Shown piece by piece: positions 1 to 7,603 of a stretch of DNA of 42,704 bases. The translations under genes and the position numbers were made by a program. Numbering within the stretch: position 1 is the first letter of the stretch; every line of letters starts with the position of its first letter. The notes beneath the pieces were generated by a model. The model saw only the letters and a program-made list of their open reading frames with translations. It searched no databases and was not told the DNA's origin. This DNA is from Gammaproteobacteria bacterium (GTDB lineage: Bacteria; Pseudomonadota; Gammaproteobacteria; Steroidobacterales; GCA-2729495): positions 1 to 42,704 of the forward strand of contig SHZI01000012.1 in NCBI GenBank assembly GCA_009692345.1, in the 5' to 3' direction.

Positions 1-89
1 CCGAAAGTGCCATCCACATAGAGGCCGTCGGGCCGAATGGCCAGAAATTGCAGCACCTCGTCCTTGAGGACAGGCACATGTAGAACCAC
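1..89 (-). CDS. rsmH: 16S rRNA (cytosine-1402-N4)-methyltransferase RsmH, N-terminal fragment cut by window edge
   Basis: Only about the first 29 residues are in the window. From a GTG at 87-89 the minus strand reads [14 protein letters not shown] and continues with [13 protein letters not shown], the conserved RsmH opening (H-x-PVL..E and the D-x-T-x-G SAM-site start). RsmH methylates N4 of C1402 in 16S rRNA, the same nucleotide whose ribose RsmI, also in this window, methylates. It lies 86 bp downstream of mraZ in the same direction, the standard start of the division and cell wall cluster. The GTG start is inferred: an in-frame stop lies about nine codons upstream, and no better start gives the conserved HVPVL. 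Confidence 0.88.
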   Translation of the reverse strand, partial: MVLHVPVLKDEVLQFLAIRPDGLYVDGTF

Positions 90-175
90 CCCAGCACCCC
101 GCGCCTTTCATAGAGGACGCGTTTATTGACGTATTCGGCGTAGTGCCCCGTGTCGTCGCTGGCGGGCCTTAAGCC

Positions 176-631
176 CTACAGCGACAGCGATTCGAGTTCA
201 GCTGGCAGTCCCAACCCGCCGCCGCCCTCGCCGTCCAGCCAGCTGTCGCGACGCTCGTTCCAGCGCTGCTCAGCCCATAACTCAAACTTGTTGCCCTGCC
301 CGATCAGCATCACGTCCCGTTCGAGAGCAGCGAAATCCCGCAGCTCCCGGGGAATCAGTACGCGGCCACTGCCGTCCAGCTCCAGCTCGCTGGCATAGCC
401 CACCATCAGCCGCTGGAGACGCCGGGTGCTCTGGTTGAAACTTGAGAGGCGCATCAACTTGCGCTCTATCTCTTCCCAGTCGGGCAGCGGGTACAGGAGC
501 AGGCAGTGATCCTGGTCCACGGTGCAGATCAGCTGACCGCTGCACCGGGTGGCCAGCCGGTCCCGGTAGCGCACGGGAATGGCGAGCCGCCCCTTGGCGT
601 CCAGGGTGATCTGGGTTGCCCCCCGAAACAT
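176..631 (-). CDS. mraZ: Transcriptional regulator MraZ
   Basis: MraZ is a DNA-binding repressor of the division and cell wall cluster that it heads. The 151-residue product has the usual family length and two SpoVT/AbrB-like halves. Each carries the signature loop: [17 protein letters not shown] near residues 11-27 and [17 protein letters not shown] near 85-101. The start [11 protein letters not shown] is typical of the family. The C-terminal tail is glycine-rich and acidic, and probably flexible. rsmH follows downstream. Three GTGG-type boxes and a sigma70 promoter just upstream fit autoregulation. The stop is TAG. Confidence 0.97.
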   Translation of the reverse strand: MFRGATQITLDAKGRLAIPVRYRDRLATRCSGQLICTVDQDHCLLLYPLPDWEEIERKLMRLSSFNQSTRRLQRLMVGYASELELDGSGRVLIPRELRDFAALERDVMLIGQGNKFELWAEQRWNERRDSWLDGEGGGGLGLPAELESLSL

Positions 632-650
632 GGTTTTTGGGGCCTTTCAG

Positions 651-675
651 CCCACGATCTCCCACTCAACACCAC
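651..675 (-). promoter_or_regulatory. MraZ operator: three direct repeats with 10-bp period
   Basis: On the minus strand this stretch holds GTGGT, GTGGG and GTGGG (plus-strand complements at 671-675, 661-665 and 651-655), each starting exactly 10 bp after the last. This matches the known MraZ site, TGGG-type pentamers separated by 5 bp upstream of mraZ. The boxes lie between the promoter -10 and the mraZ start codon, so a bound MraZ would block transcription start or early elongation. The repeats are seen directly; the binding role is inferred from the family. Confidence 0.85.
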
Positions 676-683
676 TTCGCGAC

Positions 684-712
684 ACTATATGTTTCACCCG
701 TACGAGCGTCAA
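684..712 (-). promoter_or_regulatory. Sigma70 promoter of the mraZ/dcw cluster
   Basis: Minus strand TTGACG (complement of 707-712), a 17-bp spacer, then TATAGT (complement of 684-689). This is close to consensus with ideal spacing. Transcription would start near 676-678, at the first MraZ box, about 45 bp before the mraZ ATG. Confidence 0.8.
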
Positions 713-950
713 CACAACGGTTGGAAAAAAGTTGGGGCGACAGGCGCTTAGGTGTGGGAGACGCTTCTCGACCCGGTCCCACTCCGGACAACACGGGCGG
801 TAAATCATCGGCTTAGAACAGCTTTCTCCGGCCCGGGTGCAGTGCACTCTCCGGCCCATTGGAGGACGTCTTGACCAGCCTTGCCGCTCTCCCGCGGGGC
901 AGTCGCGCAAACCCGGGCTGGTAACCCAGCCCTTCGGTATCGTTCGGGGG
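713..950. other. Intergenic region between mraZ promoter and dinB; contains a small hairpin
   Basis: The mraZ-dinB gap spans 632-950. Its left part holds the mraZ promoter and operator. In the remainder I see no credible small gene and no LexA box (CTGT-N8-ACAG). A perfect 7-bp stem, GGGCTGG/CCAGCCC with a 4-nt loop, lies at 915-932, ending 18 bp before the dinB ATG. It lacks a T-run and so is not an obvious terminator. It could shape dinB translation, but that is speculation. Confidence 0.5.
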
Positions 951-2030
951 ATGCCCGGGGGCCAGCGCCGCATCATTCATCTGGACATGGACGCGTTCTA
1001 CACGTCCGTGGAGCAGCGGGACGACCCCCGCCTCCGGGGCCGGCCGGTGGCGGTCGGGGGCTCGCCCCAGAGCCGCGGGGTGGTGGCCGCCGCAAGCTAC
1101 GAAGCGCGGGCCTTCGGGGTGCGCTCCGCCATGCCCATGGCCCGGGCGCTCCGGCAATGCCCGGATCTCGTCATCGTCCGGCCCGATTTCCCCCGCTACC
1201 GGGAGGCCTCCCAGCGGGTCATGGCCATCCTCAGGTCCGCCACGCCCCTGGTCGAGCCGCTGTCCCTGGATGAAGCTTATCTGGAGGTCACCGAAAATCT
1301 CTGGGGTGAGCCACTGGCCACCGAGGTGGCGAAGGAACTGAAGCGCCGCATCCGCGCCGAACTGTCCCTCACGGCCTCGGCCGGCGTCGCCCCCAACAAG
1401 TTCCTGGCCAAGATCGCCTCCGGGTGGCAGAAGCCCGACGGCCTGACGGTGGTCGCGCCCGGCCGGGTTGAGGCCTTCCTGCAGAAGCTCCCGGTGGAGG
1501 CGCTGTGGGGTGTCGGCCCGGTAACCGCCAAGAAGCTCAGAGCCATCGGCATCGGACGACTGGTGGACGTCCGGACTGCCGACCCGGTGCTCCTCGCGGA
1601 AGCCGTCGGCAATCTCGCGGACTGGCTGCGCCGGCTTGCCCGGGGCGACGACCCCCGGGAGGTGACGCCCGACCGGCCCGGGAAGTCCATTTCTGCGGAA
1701 ACAACCTACGCGGACGACCTGCGGGAGGTCGCAGCCATGCATATCGAGCTTGAGCGACTCGCTGCGCGGGTGGCGGCGGCACTGCAGGGGAAGGCACTCC
1801 GGGCACGCACCGTGACGATCAAGGTGCGCTACGCCGACTTCGCCACCGTCACCCGCAGCCATACGGATGACACGCTCCAGTGTGACGCGGGAGCGCTGAC
1901 CCGACGCGCGCTCCTGCTCCTCGGCCGGACCGACGCCGCCTCGCGCCCCGTCCGCCTGCTTGGGGTCGGGACCCACGGGCTGGTGGCCGGTGGCGACGCC
2001 GGGCGGACAACCGGTTGGCTGGCGCTCTGA
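951..2030 (+). CDS. dinB: DNA polymerase IV (Y-family, DinB)
   Basis: Translesion DNA polymerase of 359 residues (E. coli DinB has 351). The palm begins RRIIHLDMDAFYTSVEQRDD, with catalytic D12 and a second acidic pair in SLDEAYLEV (D107, E108). SYEARAFGVRSAMP is the Y-family finger motif, followed by ASAGVAPNKFLAKIAS and the thumb helix-hairpin-helix (LWGVGPVTAKKLRAIGIGRLVDVR). The ATG at 951 is chosen because it lies a few residues before the conserved IIHLDMDAF; the frame is open further upstream but without family similarity. The extreme C-terminus ends TTGWLAL, and I see no clear Q-x-x-L-x-L-F beta-clamp motif. No LexA box is visible upstream. Confidence 0.95.
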   Translation: MPGGQRRIIHLDMDAFYTSVEQRDDPRLRGRPVAVGGSPQSRGVVAAASYEARAFGVRSAMPMARALRQCPDLVIVRPDFPRYREASQRVMAILRSATPLVEPLSLDEAYLEVTENLWGEPLATEVAKELKRRIRAELSLTASAGVAPNKFLAKIASGWQKPDGLTVVAPGRVEAFLQKLPVEALWGVGPVTAKKLRAIGIGRLVDVRTADPVLLAEAVGNLADWLRRLARGDDPREVTPDRPGKSISAETTYADDLREVAAMHIELERLAARVAAALQGKALRARTVTIKVRYADFATVTRSHTDDTLQCDAGALTRRALLLLGRTDAASRPVRLLGVGTHGLVAGGDAGRTTGWLAL

Positions 2031-2044
2031 GGGGTCAGACGGGG

Positions 2045-2066
2045 TCGTGGCGGTCGTCGCTCCTAC
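2045..2066 (-). repeat. GTAGGAGC palindromic repeat (REP-like), degenerate copy
   Basis: Read on the minus strand this begins GTAGGAGCG and continues as an imperfect palindrome ending in CGA. It is a decayed member of the family found at 7159, 19019, 21179, 38313, 40310, 42490 and 42628. It lies 15 bp after the dinB TGA and, unlike the other copies, does not supply a stop codon. Confidence 0.6.
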
Positions 2067-2137
2067 AGGCTCTGCACTCGAATCGGTGTAATCCGGGCAG
2101 GTTTGACGCTCGACTGGTTGAGCAGTATTCCGCATGC

Positions 2138-2166
2138 TTGAGCCTTTACTTATAAAGGCTTATATT
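2138..2166 (+). promoter_or_regulatory. Toxin-antitoxin promoter with embedded palindromic operator
   Basis: TTGAGC (2138-2143), exactly 17 bp, then TATATT (2161-2166). The spacer carries a perfect inverted repeat AGCCTTTA-ctta-TAAAGGCT at 2141-2160 that fills the gap between -35 and -10, where a bound antitoxin would occlude RNA polymerase. The predicted transcription start (about 2172-2174) falls on or next to the toxin GTG at 2172, so the message may be leaderless; no Shine-Dalgarno is visible. The palindrome and hexamers are seen; autorepression is inferred. Confidence 0.7.
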
Positions 2167-2171
2167 CCCCC

Positions 2172-2426
2172 GTGAACAGCATCGAGTGGACCATCAGGGC
2201 CGCACGACAGCTGCTCAAGCTCGAGAAGGCGATCCAGCTGCGGATTCGGGATGGGGTCGAGGGCCTGCGAACGTTTCCGGCAACCGCCAACATCAAGCGA
2301 CTGATGGGCCACAAGTATCCCTACCGACTCCGTGTCGCCAACTACCGGGTATTTTTTGCGTTCGACGGCGTCATACAGGTAGTCACGATTGAAGAAATAC
2401 GGAAACGCGATGACCACACGTACTGA
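2172..2426 (+). CDS. Type II toxin, RelE/ParE family
   Basis: An 84-residue basic protein. RelE/ParE-fold toxins either cleave ribosome-bound mRNA or poison gyrase; which activity applies here cannot be read from sequence. Family signs are an N-terminal helical segment rich in K and R (IRAARQLLKLEKAIQLRIRD), the core strands HKYPYRLRVANYRVFF, and the C-terminal VVTIEEIRKRDDHTY with its terminal basic and His/Tyr residues. The start is GTG at 2172, with no Shine-Dalgarno. The gene overlaps the HTH antitoxin by 17 bp, with the toxin first, an order seen in HigBA-like modules. Confidence 0.88.
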   Translation: MNSIEWTIRAARQLLKLEKAIQLRIRDGVEGLRTFPATANIKRLMGHKYPYRLRVANYRVFFAFDGVIQVVTIEEIRKRDDHTY

Positions 2427-2760
2427 GGTTCAGACCATTCGGGATCAGAACGGGACGGCAGTTTATGCCGTGGTACCCATCGCCGCTTATAAGAAACTGG
2501 TAGTCCAAGCGCGCACCGCCGGGCAACGCAAGCAGGCGGCAGTTCCCCACGAGGTTGTCAGCCTGATGGTGGACGGCGCCTCTGCAGCCAGAGCCTGGCG
2601 CGAACATCTGGGACTCACCCAGATTCAGGTGGCAAGCCGGATGAAGATCTCCCAGGCTGCACTGGCCCAGATGGAAAAATCGCTGCGGCCGCGCAAGGCC
2701 ACCCGGGTCAAGCTCGCTGCCGCGCTAGGGATCGCCGTCGAGCAACTGCTGGTTGCTTAG
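2410..2760 (+). CDS. Antitoxin with N-terminal Phd-like segment and C-terminal XRE helix-turn-helix
   Basis: A 116-residue partner of the upstream toxin. Residues about 5-30 (VQTIRDQNGTAVYAVVPIAAYKKL) resemble the beta-hairpin and helix found in Phd/YefM-type antitoxins. Residues about 60-116 are a Cro/XRE helix-turn-helix (RAWREHLGLTQIQVASRMKISQAALAQMEK). It should neutralise the toxin and repress the pair's promoter through the 2141-2160 palindrome; both roles are inferred. The ATG at 2410 lies inside the toxin's last codons and follows GGAAA, so translation is coupled. A TTG in frame at 2389 is a less likely start. Confidence 0.85.
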   Translation: MTTRTEVQTIRDQNGTAVYAVVPIAAYKKLVVQARTAGQRKQAAVPHEVVSLMVDGASAARAWREHLGLTQIQVASRMKISQAALAQMEKSLRPRKATRVKLAAALGIAVEQLLVA

Positions 2761-2818
2761 TGGTGGCAGCTCGACGGTCCGTTGACAACGTGGAGCCGGA
2801 AGTAAGCCACAGTTAAAG

Positions 2819-3198
2819 AAGCGAGTCGGCCGATAAGCCGGGTTCTGTCGAGGGCAATCATTCCTCTGGGATCGTTGTCACCAACGACCTCAAGCGACCT
2901 ACCCGGAAGCCCGCGGGGCGACGGTGCGCACTTTGCAGCGCGCTGCTTCCCTATTTGGTCTTGCTCCGGGTGGGGTTTACCGTGCCGCGATGTGTTGCCA
3001 CCCGCGCGGTGCGCTCTTACCGCACCTTTTCACCCTTACCGGGATCCCGGAGTGAACCGGGAATCCTTAGGCGGTTATTTTCTGTGGCACTTTCCGTAGG
3101 CTCGCGCCTCCCAGGCGTTACCTGGCACCCTGCCCGCCGGAGCCCGGACTTTCCTCCCGCGTGCAAGCACGCGAGCGATTGCCTGGCCGACTCGCCGG
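2819..3198 (-). ncRNA. rnpB: RNase P RNA, bacterial type A
   Basis: Catalytic RNA of ribonuclease P, which matures tRNA 5' ends. On the minus strand the 5' part contains the conserved GAGGAAAGTCCGGGCTCC and CAGGGTGCCAGGTAACGCC, and the 3' part has CGACAGAACCCGGCTTATC. The ends pair as helix P1: GCGAGTCGGCC (complement of 3185-3195) with GGCCGACTCGC (complement of 2821-2831). The central AAGGGTGAAAAGGTGCGGTA and CCGTGCCCGG-like elements are also present, on about 378 nt. Exact ends are estimated from P1. No strong intrinsic terminator is visible beyond 2819. Confidence 0.95.
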
Positions 3199-3287
3199 GG
3201 CACGGTACCACGACTCGGTTGCCCGTTAGCAATGGGCCGAAACACCGGGTACTCTGCCGCGCTGACCGACCACAACAGGAGTGCCTC

Positions 3288-3974
3288 GTGCCCAGCCCCG
3301 CCGCCACCCGTCTCGCCCCAGCGCCAGGTGCCTTGCCGGGGTGGGTCATTGCCCTGCTGGCCGCCGGTCTCCTGAGTGGCTGCTCGCGGTCCGTCGTTGT
3401 GGACGGTTCCTTCAACCAGGGGGCGACGCGGGTCGGGGGCTACTCCAACATCCTCGTGGTGGGCATGAGTCCGGACGTCAACGGCCGCTGTGCCTTCGAG
3501 CAGGCGCTGGCTGCGGTCCTGCGGAGCGCCACGGTGAAGGCCACCATGAGCTGCTCGGTATTGAACACCAAGGAGCCACTCACCCGGGAGGCTGTGGAGG
3601 GTGCCGTCGCCTCTCTCGGCGCGGACGCAGTGCTCGCGACCACCCTGATCGCGTCCACTCAGAAGGCCAGGGAAGGTGGCTCCGCCGATGCGCGGGGCGG
3701 TGGCTACTACAAAGCCACAGACTTCGGCTATGACTACGGCTTCTATGGCGCCTACGGTGTGCCCGTGGTTTATGGCGAGTTTGTGACGGCGCCGTCTGTC
3801 TTCTCGATCACCGGCACGGCCCGGCTTGCAACGCGGCTGTTCAAGGCCGATGACGCCACCATCGTCTACACCCTGGTCACCAAAGCCAAGAACCTGTCAT
3901 CCCGCGAAATGGCCATCGCGGAAATCGCCCCGGCGATCGCCGCCAGACTGTCCAGCGACGGCCTGATTCGCTAG
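3288..3974 (+). CDS. Putative lipoprotein of unknown function
   Basis: Not recognised as a named family. The 228-residue product has a hydrophobic stretch (WVIALLAAGLLSGC) ending in a lipobox with C32 as the lipidated cysteine, so it should be exported and lipid anchored. The mature part opens with a strand (ILVVGMSPD) and a helix with FEQALAAVLRS. It then has a segment where ALGADAVLA-like residues precede a glycine/tyrosine-rich stretch (GGGYYKATDFGYDYGFYG) and a TARLATRLFKADDATIVYTL strand pair. The GTG at 3288 is preceded by AGGAG at a 6-nt distance. It diverges from rnpB and converges on rsmI, with 5 bp between the stops. Confidence 0.75.
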   Translation: MPSPAATRLAPAPGALPGWVIALLAAGLLSGCSRSVVVDGSFNQGATRVGGYSNILVVGMSPDVNGRCAFEQALAAVLRSATVKATMSCSVLNTKEPLTREAVEGAVASLGADAVLATTLIASTQKAREGGSADARGGGYYKATDFGYDYGFYGAYGVPVVYGEFVTAPSVFSITGTARLATRLFKADDATIVYTLVTKAKNLSSREMAIAEIAPAIAARLSSDGLIR

Positions 3975-3979
3975 CGCGC

Positions 3980-4915
3980 TCAGTCCTCGGCGGGAGCCTG
4001 GCCACTGGCCAGGCGGTAGGCCGTCTTCCGGGAAGCCCCGGTCAACCGCGCAGCGAGGCTGGCGGCCTGGGAGGCCGGCAGTTCCGCTGCCAGGATGCCG
4101 ACCACGCGGGCCAGTTCGGCCTCGTCCGTCGTCTGTTCCACACCGCTGCCGGCCAGCAGCCAGGTGCACTCCCCGCGGTCCCCGCCCGGGTCGGCAAGGA
4201 CGGCAGCCCGCACCGCCGCCAGACTGCCCCGGTAGACGGTCTCGTGGAGCTTGGTCAGCTCCCGACCGACCGCGGCAGCCCGCTCCGGGCCGAAGACGGC
4301 AATCGCGTCGGCCAGGGTGTCCCCCAGCCGATTGGTGGCCTCATAGAAGACCAGGGTTTCCCCCCGCGGGGCCAGCGCCTGCAGCCGGGCAGTCCGGGCG
4401 GCGGTACGGGCTGGAAGAAAGCCCTCGAAGTAGAACCGGTCGGTCGGCAAGCCGGCCACCGACAGGGCAGCAATAGCGGCGCAGGGGCCCGGCACGGGGC
4501 TGACGGGCAGATTGGCTGACCGCAGGGCTGCCAGCAGCCGGTAGCCGGGGTCGCTGATCAGTGGCGTGCCCGCATCGGTAACCAGCGCGACACTGTCGCC
4601 CGCGCGAAGTCGCGCAAGGATCTCCTCGACCCGCCCCGCCTCATTGTGTTCGTGCAGGGACAAAAGGCGGGCGGTGATGCCGGCATGGGTTAGCAATTGA
4701 CCAGTGTGGCGGGTATCCTCGGCGGCGACGAGTGTGACGCTGCCCAGAACCTCGCGCGCACGCGGACTCAGGTCTCCCATGTTGCCAATCGGCGTTGCCA
4801 CGACATACAGCGTGCCTGGCCGCAACGGGGCGCCAGCACGACCGCCTCGCCGGTCGGCCTGGTTGCCGGCCTCAGGCTCGCGGCTGGCAATGTCACTGCT
4901 TGGCGTGTCACTCAT
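3980..4915 (-). CDS. rsmI: 16S rRNA (cytidine-1402-2'-O)-methyltransferase RsmI
   Basis: Methylates the ribose of C1402 in 16S rRNA using SAM. The tetrapyrrole-methylase fold shows the family motifs in order: LYVVATPIGNMGDLSPRA, VAAEDTRHTGQLL, SLHEHNE, ALVTDAGTPLISDPGY, PVSPVPGPCAAIAALSVAGLP and FYFEGFLP, then a C-terminal helical region. The start MSDTPSSD at 4915 gives 311 residues (E. coli 286); an ATG three codons upstream (4924) is equally possible. It diverges from lpoA, the usual E. coli-type arrangement, but here the two 5' ends appear to overlap. A long N-terminal extension open to 5119 has no family similarity and is left out. Confidence 0.93.
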   Translation of the reverse strand: MSDTPSSDIASREPEAGNQADRRGGRAGAPLRPGTLYVVATPIGNMGDLSPRAREVLGSVTLVAAEDTRHTGQLLTHAGITARLLSLHEHNEAGRVEEILARLRAGDSVALVTDAGTPLISDPGYRLLAALRSANLPVSPVPGPCAAIAALSVAGLPTDRFYFEGFLPARTAARTARLQALAPRGETLVFYEATNRLGDTLADAIAVFGPERAAAVGRELTKLHETVYRGSLAAVRAAVLADPGGDRGECTWLLAGSGVEQTTDEAELARVVGILAAELPASQAASLAARLTGASRKTAYRLASGQAPAED

Positions 4916-6119
4916 GGGGTTCATTGTCGGAGCAGCGGGCCAGCCCCTGCAACCCACCACCGCCCCAGCCGCAGCGGCGGCCGCTAACGGTGCGCCGCTC
5001 GTGGCCTTGGTAGTGCCGCTATCCGGCCGCCAGGAATCGCTGGGCATGGCCATCCGTGACGGTTTCATCGCGGCCAGCCTCGAGGCACCCGAAAGCAGGC
5101 GTTTCAACACCCTGATCATCGACGAAGCCCGGGTGAGCGCCGCCGAGGGCCACGCTCAGGCGCTGAATGCGGGGGCCAAGGCGCTCGTTGGACCGCTGCT
5201 CAAGGAGTCTGTGGTCGCCCTGGCCTCGCTGGTGGGCGCCAGCGCAGGACCCCTGCCAGGGCAAATGGCAGTCCTTGCGCTCAATAATCTGGGCGACACC
5301 GATCCCGGCCACGGTGTTCTGTGGCAGTTCGCCCTCGCGCCGGAAGACGAGGCCAGGGAAATTGCGGCCCGGGCTGTCGCCCTCAGGCAGCTGCGGGCGG
5401 TTGTGCTCATTCCAGCAACCGAGTGGGGCCAGCGGTTGCTCGCGGCGTTCTCTGCCGAGTTCGCCCTGCGCGGCGGCGTCGTGGTGGACACCCGGACGTA
5501 CCTGCCCGGAGCAGCAGACTTCACGGTGCCCATCCGCGGCCTTCTGTTAACGACCGAACCCGGGCCGGCCGTCGCGGGTTCTGCAGCAAATCCTGCGGAA
5601 AAACCGGGTTTGTCACCGGGACGGCGGCAGGACGTGGACTTTATTCTCGTGGTGGCCAATAGCAGCAACGGCAGACAGATCCTGCCCCAGCTCAGGTTCT
5701 TTGGCGCCAGCGATCTCCCCACCTACAGCACCTCTGCAATCTGGGAAGACGGTGGCGCAGACGACGATGATCTGAACGGCGTGATTTTTCCGGACAGCCC
5801 ATGGGTCATTGCCCCAAACAGCCGCCAGTTGCTGGTGAAGAATGGCGTGGTCCGCCACTGGGGCCGGGCCCTGCTCACCGTGTCCCGGCTCTACGGTCTG
5901 GGCTACGACGCCTACCAGCTCCTGCCCGAAGTCCTCGGCCAGCCGTCTCCGGGGCCCTTCGCTGTTGGCGAAATCCCCGGGACTTCCGGCGTGCTCTACG
6001 CGGATGCGACGGGACGCATTCACCGGCGGCTCACCTTTGCGGAAATCCGGGGAGGGCGCCCGATGTCCCTGCCGGCACCGCTGCCAGCAAGCTCACCAGC
6101 GCCACCCAGGGATCCCTGA
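4890..6119 (+). CDS. lpoA: Penicillin-binding protein activator, LpoA C-terminal-domain type
   Basis: LpoA stimulates the peptidoglycan synthase PBP1A from the outer membrane. Only the C-terminal periplasmic-binding-protein-like domain is present: VALVVPLSGRQESLGMAIRDGFIAA near residue 40, then LVGPLLKESV, LALNNLGDT, REIAARAVAL and a C-terminal GVLYADATGRIHRRLTFAEI. The 409 residues compare with about 680 in E. coli; the N-terminal TPR-like domain is missing. The N-terminus (MSLLGVSLMGFIVGAAGQP) is hydrophobic but has no lipobox cysteine. The start is uncertain: ATG 4890, TTG 4863 (adds an Arg before the hydrophobic core) or ATG 4914. It is followed by yraN and diaA. Confidence 0.85.
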   Translation: MSLLGVSLMGFIVGAAGQPLQPTTAPAAAAAANGAPLVALVVPLSGRQESLGMAIRDGFIAASLEAPESRRFNTLIIDEARVSAAEGHAQALNAGAKALVGPLLKESVVALASLVGASAGPLPGQMAVLALNNLGDTDPGHGVLWQFALAPEDEAREIAARAVALRQLRAVVLIPATEWGQRLLAAFSAEFALRGGVVVDTRTYLPGAADFTVPIRGLLLTTEPGPAVAGSAANPAEKPGLSPGRRQDVDFILVVANSSNGRQILPQLRFFGASDLPTYSTSAIWEDGGADDDDLNGVIFPDSPWVIAPNSRQLLVKNGVVRHWGRALLTVSRLYGLGYDAYQLLPEVLGQPSPGPFAVGEIPGTSGVLYADATGRIHRRLTFAEIRGGRPMSLPAPLPASSPAPPRDP

Positions 6120-6138
6120 GAGGCCGGGGTGCGTCGCC

Positions 6139-7202
<1,064 letters not shown>

Positions 7203-7206
<4 letters not shown>

Positions 7207-7559
7207 TTCACTATTTTGAGCGACGGCCGCCCGGCCGGTGCCGGGGTTGGCGTCGCCGGTGGCTCCGGTGCGGGTTGGGCGCCGGAAGCGGCGTACTCGT
7301 CGACCGGAAACACCAGACCCTCGCCCGTCTCCCGGGCGTAAATGCCAAGAACCGCAGCCAGAGGCGCGCGGACGGTGCGCGGCACGCCGCCAAAGCGGGC
7401 GTCGAAACTGATCTCGTCGTTAGTGAGCTCCAGGCGACTGGTGGCTGAATAGCTCACATTCAGGATGATGCGGCCGTCCTGGACGTGCTGCTCCGGAACG
7501 GCAACCCCCGGCTGAGTCGCGTCCACGACGAGATGCGGCGTCTGGCCGTTATCCGTCAT
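7203..7559 (-). CDS. sspB: ClpXP specificity-enhancing factor SspB, start codon in doubt
   Basis: SspB delivers ssrA-tagged and other substrates to ClpXP. Recognisable parts are PHLVVDAT, VQDGRIILNVSYSA, LELTNDEISFDARFGGVPR, AVLGIYARETGEGLVFP, a Pro/Ala-rich linker and the ClpX-binding tail RPSLKIVK. The ATG at 7557-7559 gives 118 residues (MTDNGQTPH), but it truncates the conserved helix. The sequence in frame upstream encodes TPKRPYLLRALHQW, as in normal SspB, back to a GTC codon at 7602-7604 where a GTG start would be expected. No ATG, GTG or TTG lies between that codon and the upstream in-frame stop. It is the last gene of petABC-sspAB; its stop is inside a repeat. Confidence 0.85.
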
Positions 7560-7603
7560 CCACTGGTGCAGGGCCCGGAGGAGGTAGGGCCGCTTCGGCG
7601 TGA

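Noticed and set aside
813-2135. Long minus-strand open frame across dinB
   Set aside because: It is antisense to a clear DinB, has no family similarity, and is expected from high third-position GC.
2761-2820. Intrinsic terminator between the antitoxin gene and rnpB
   Set aside because: Only a weak 4-5 bp stem (GTGG/CCAC) and no T-run on either strand.
2955-3287. N-terminal extension of the lipoprotein frame into rnpB
   Set aside because: This part is antisense to the conserved RNase P RNA; the GTG at 3288 has a good ribosome site and starts a lipoprotein signal.
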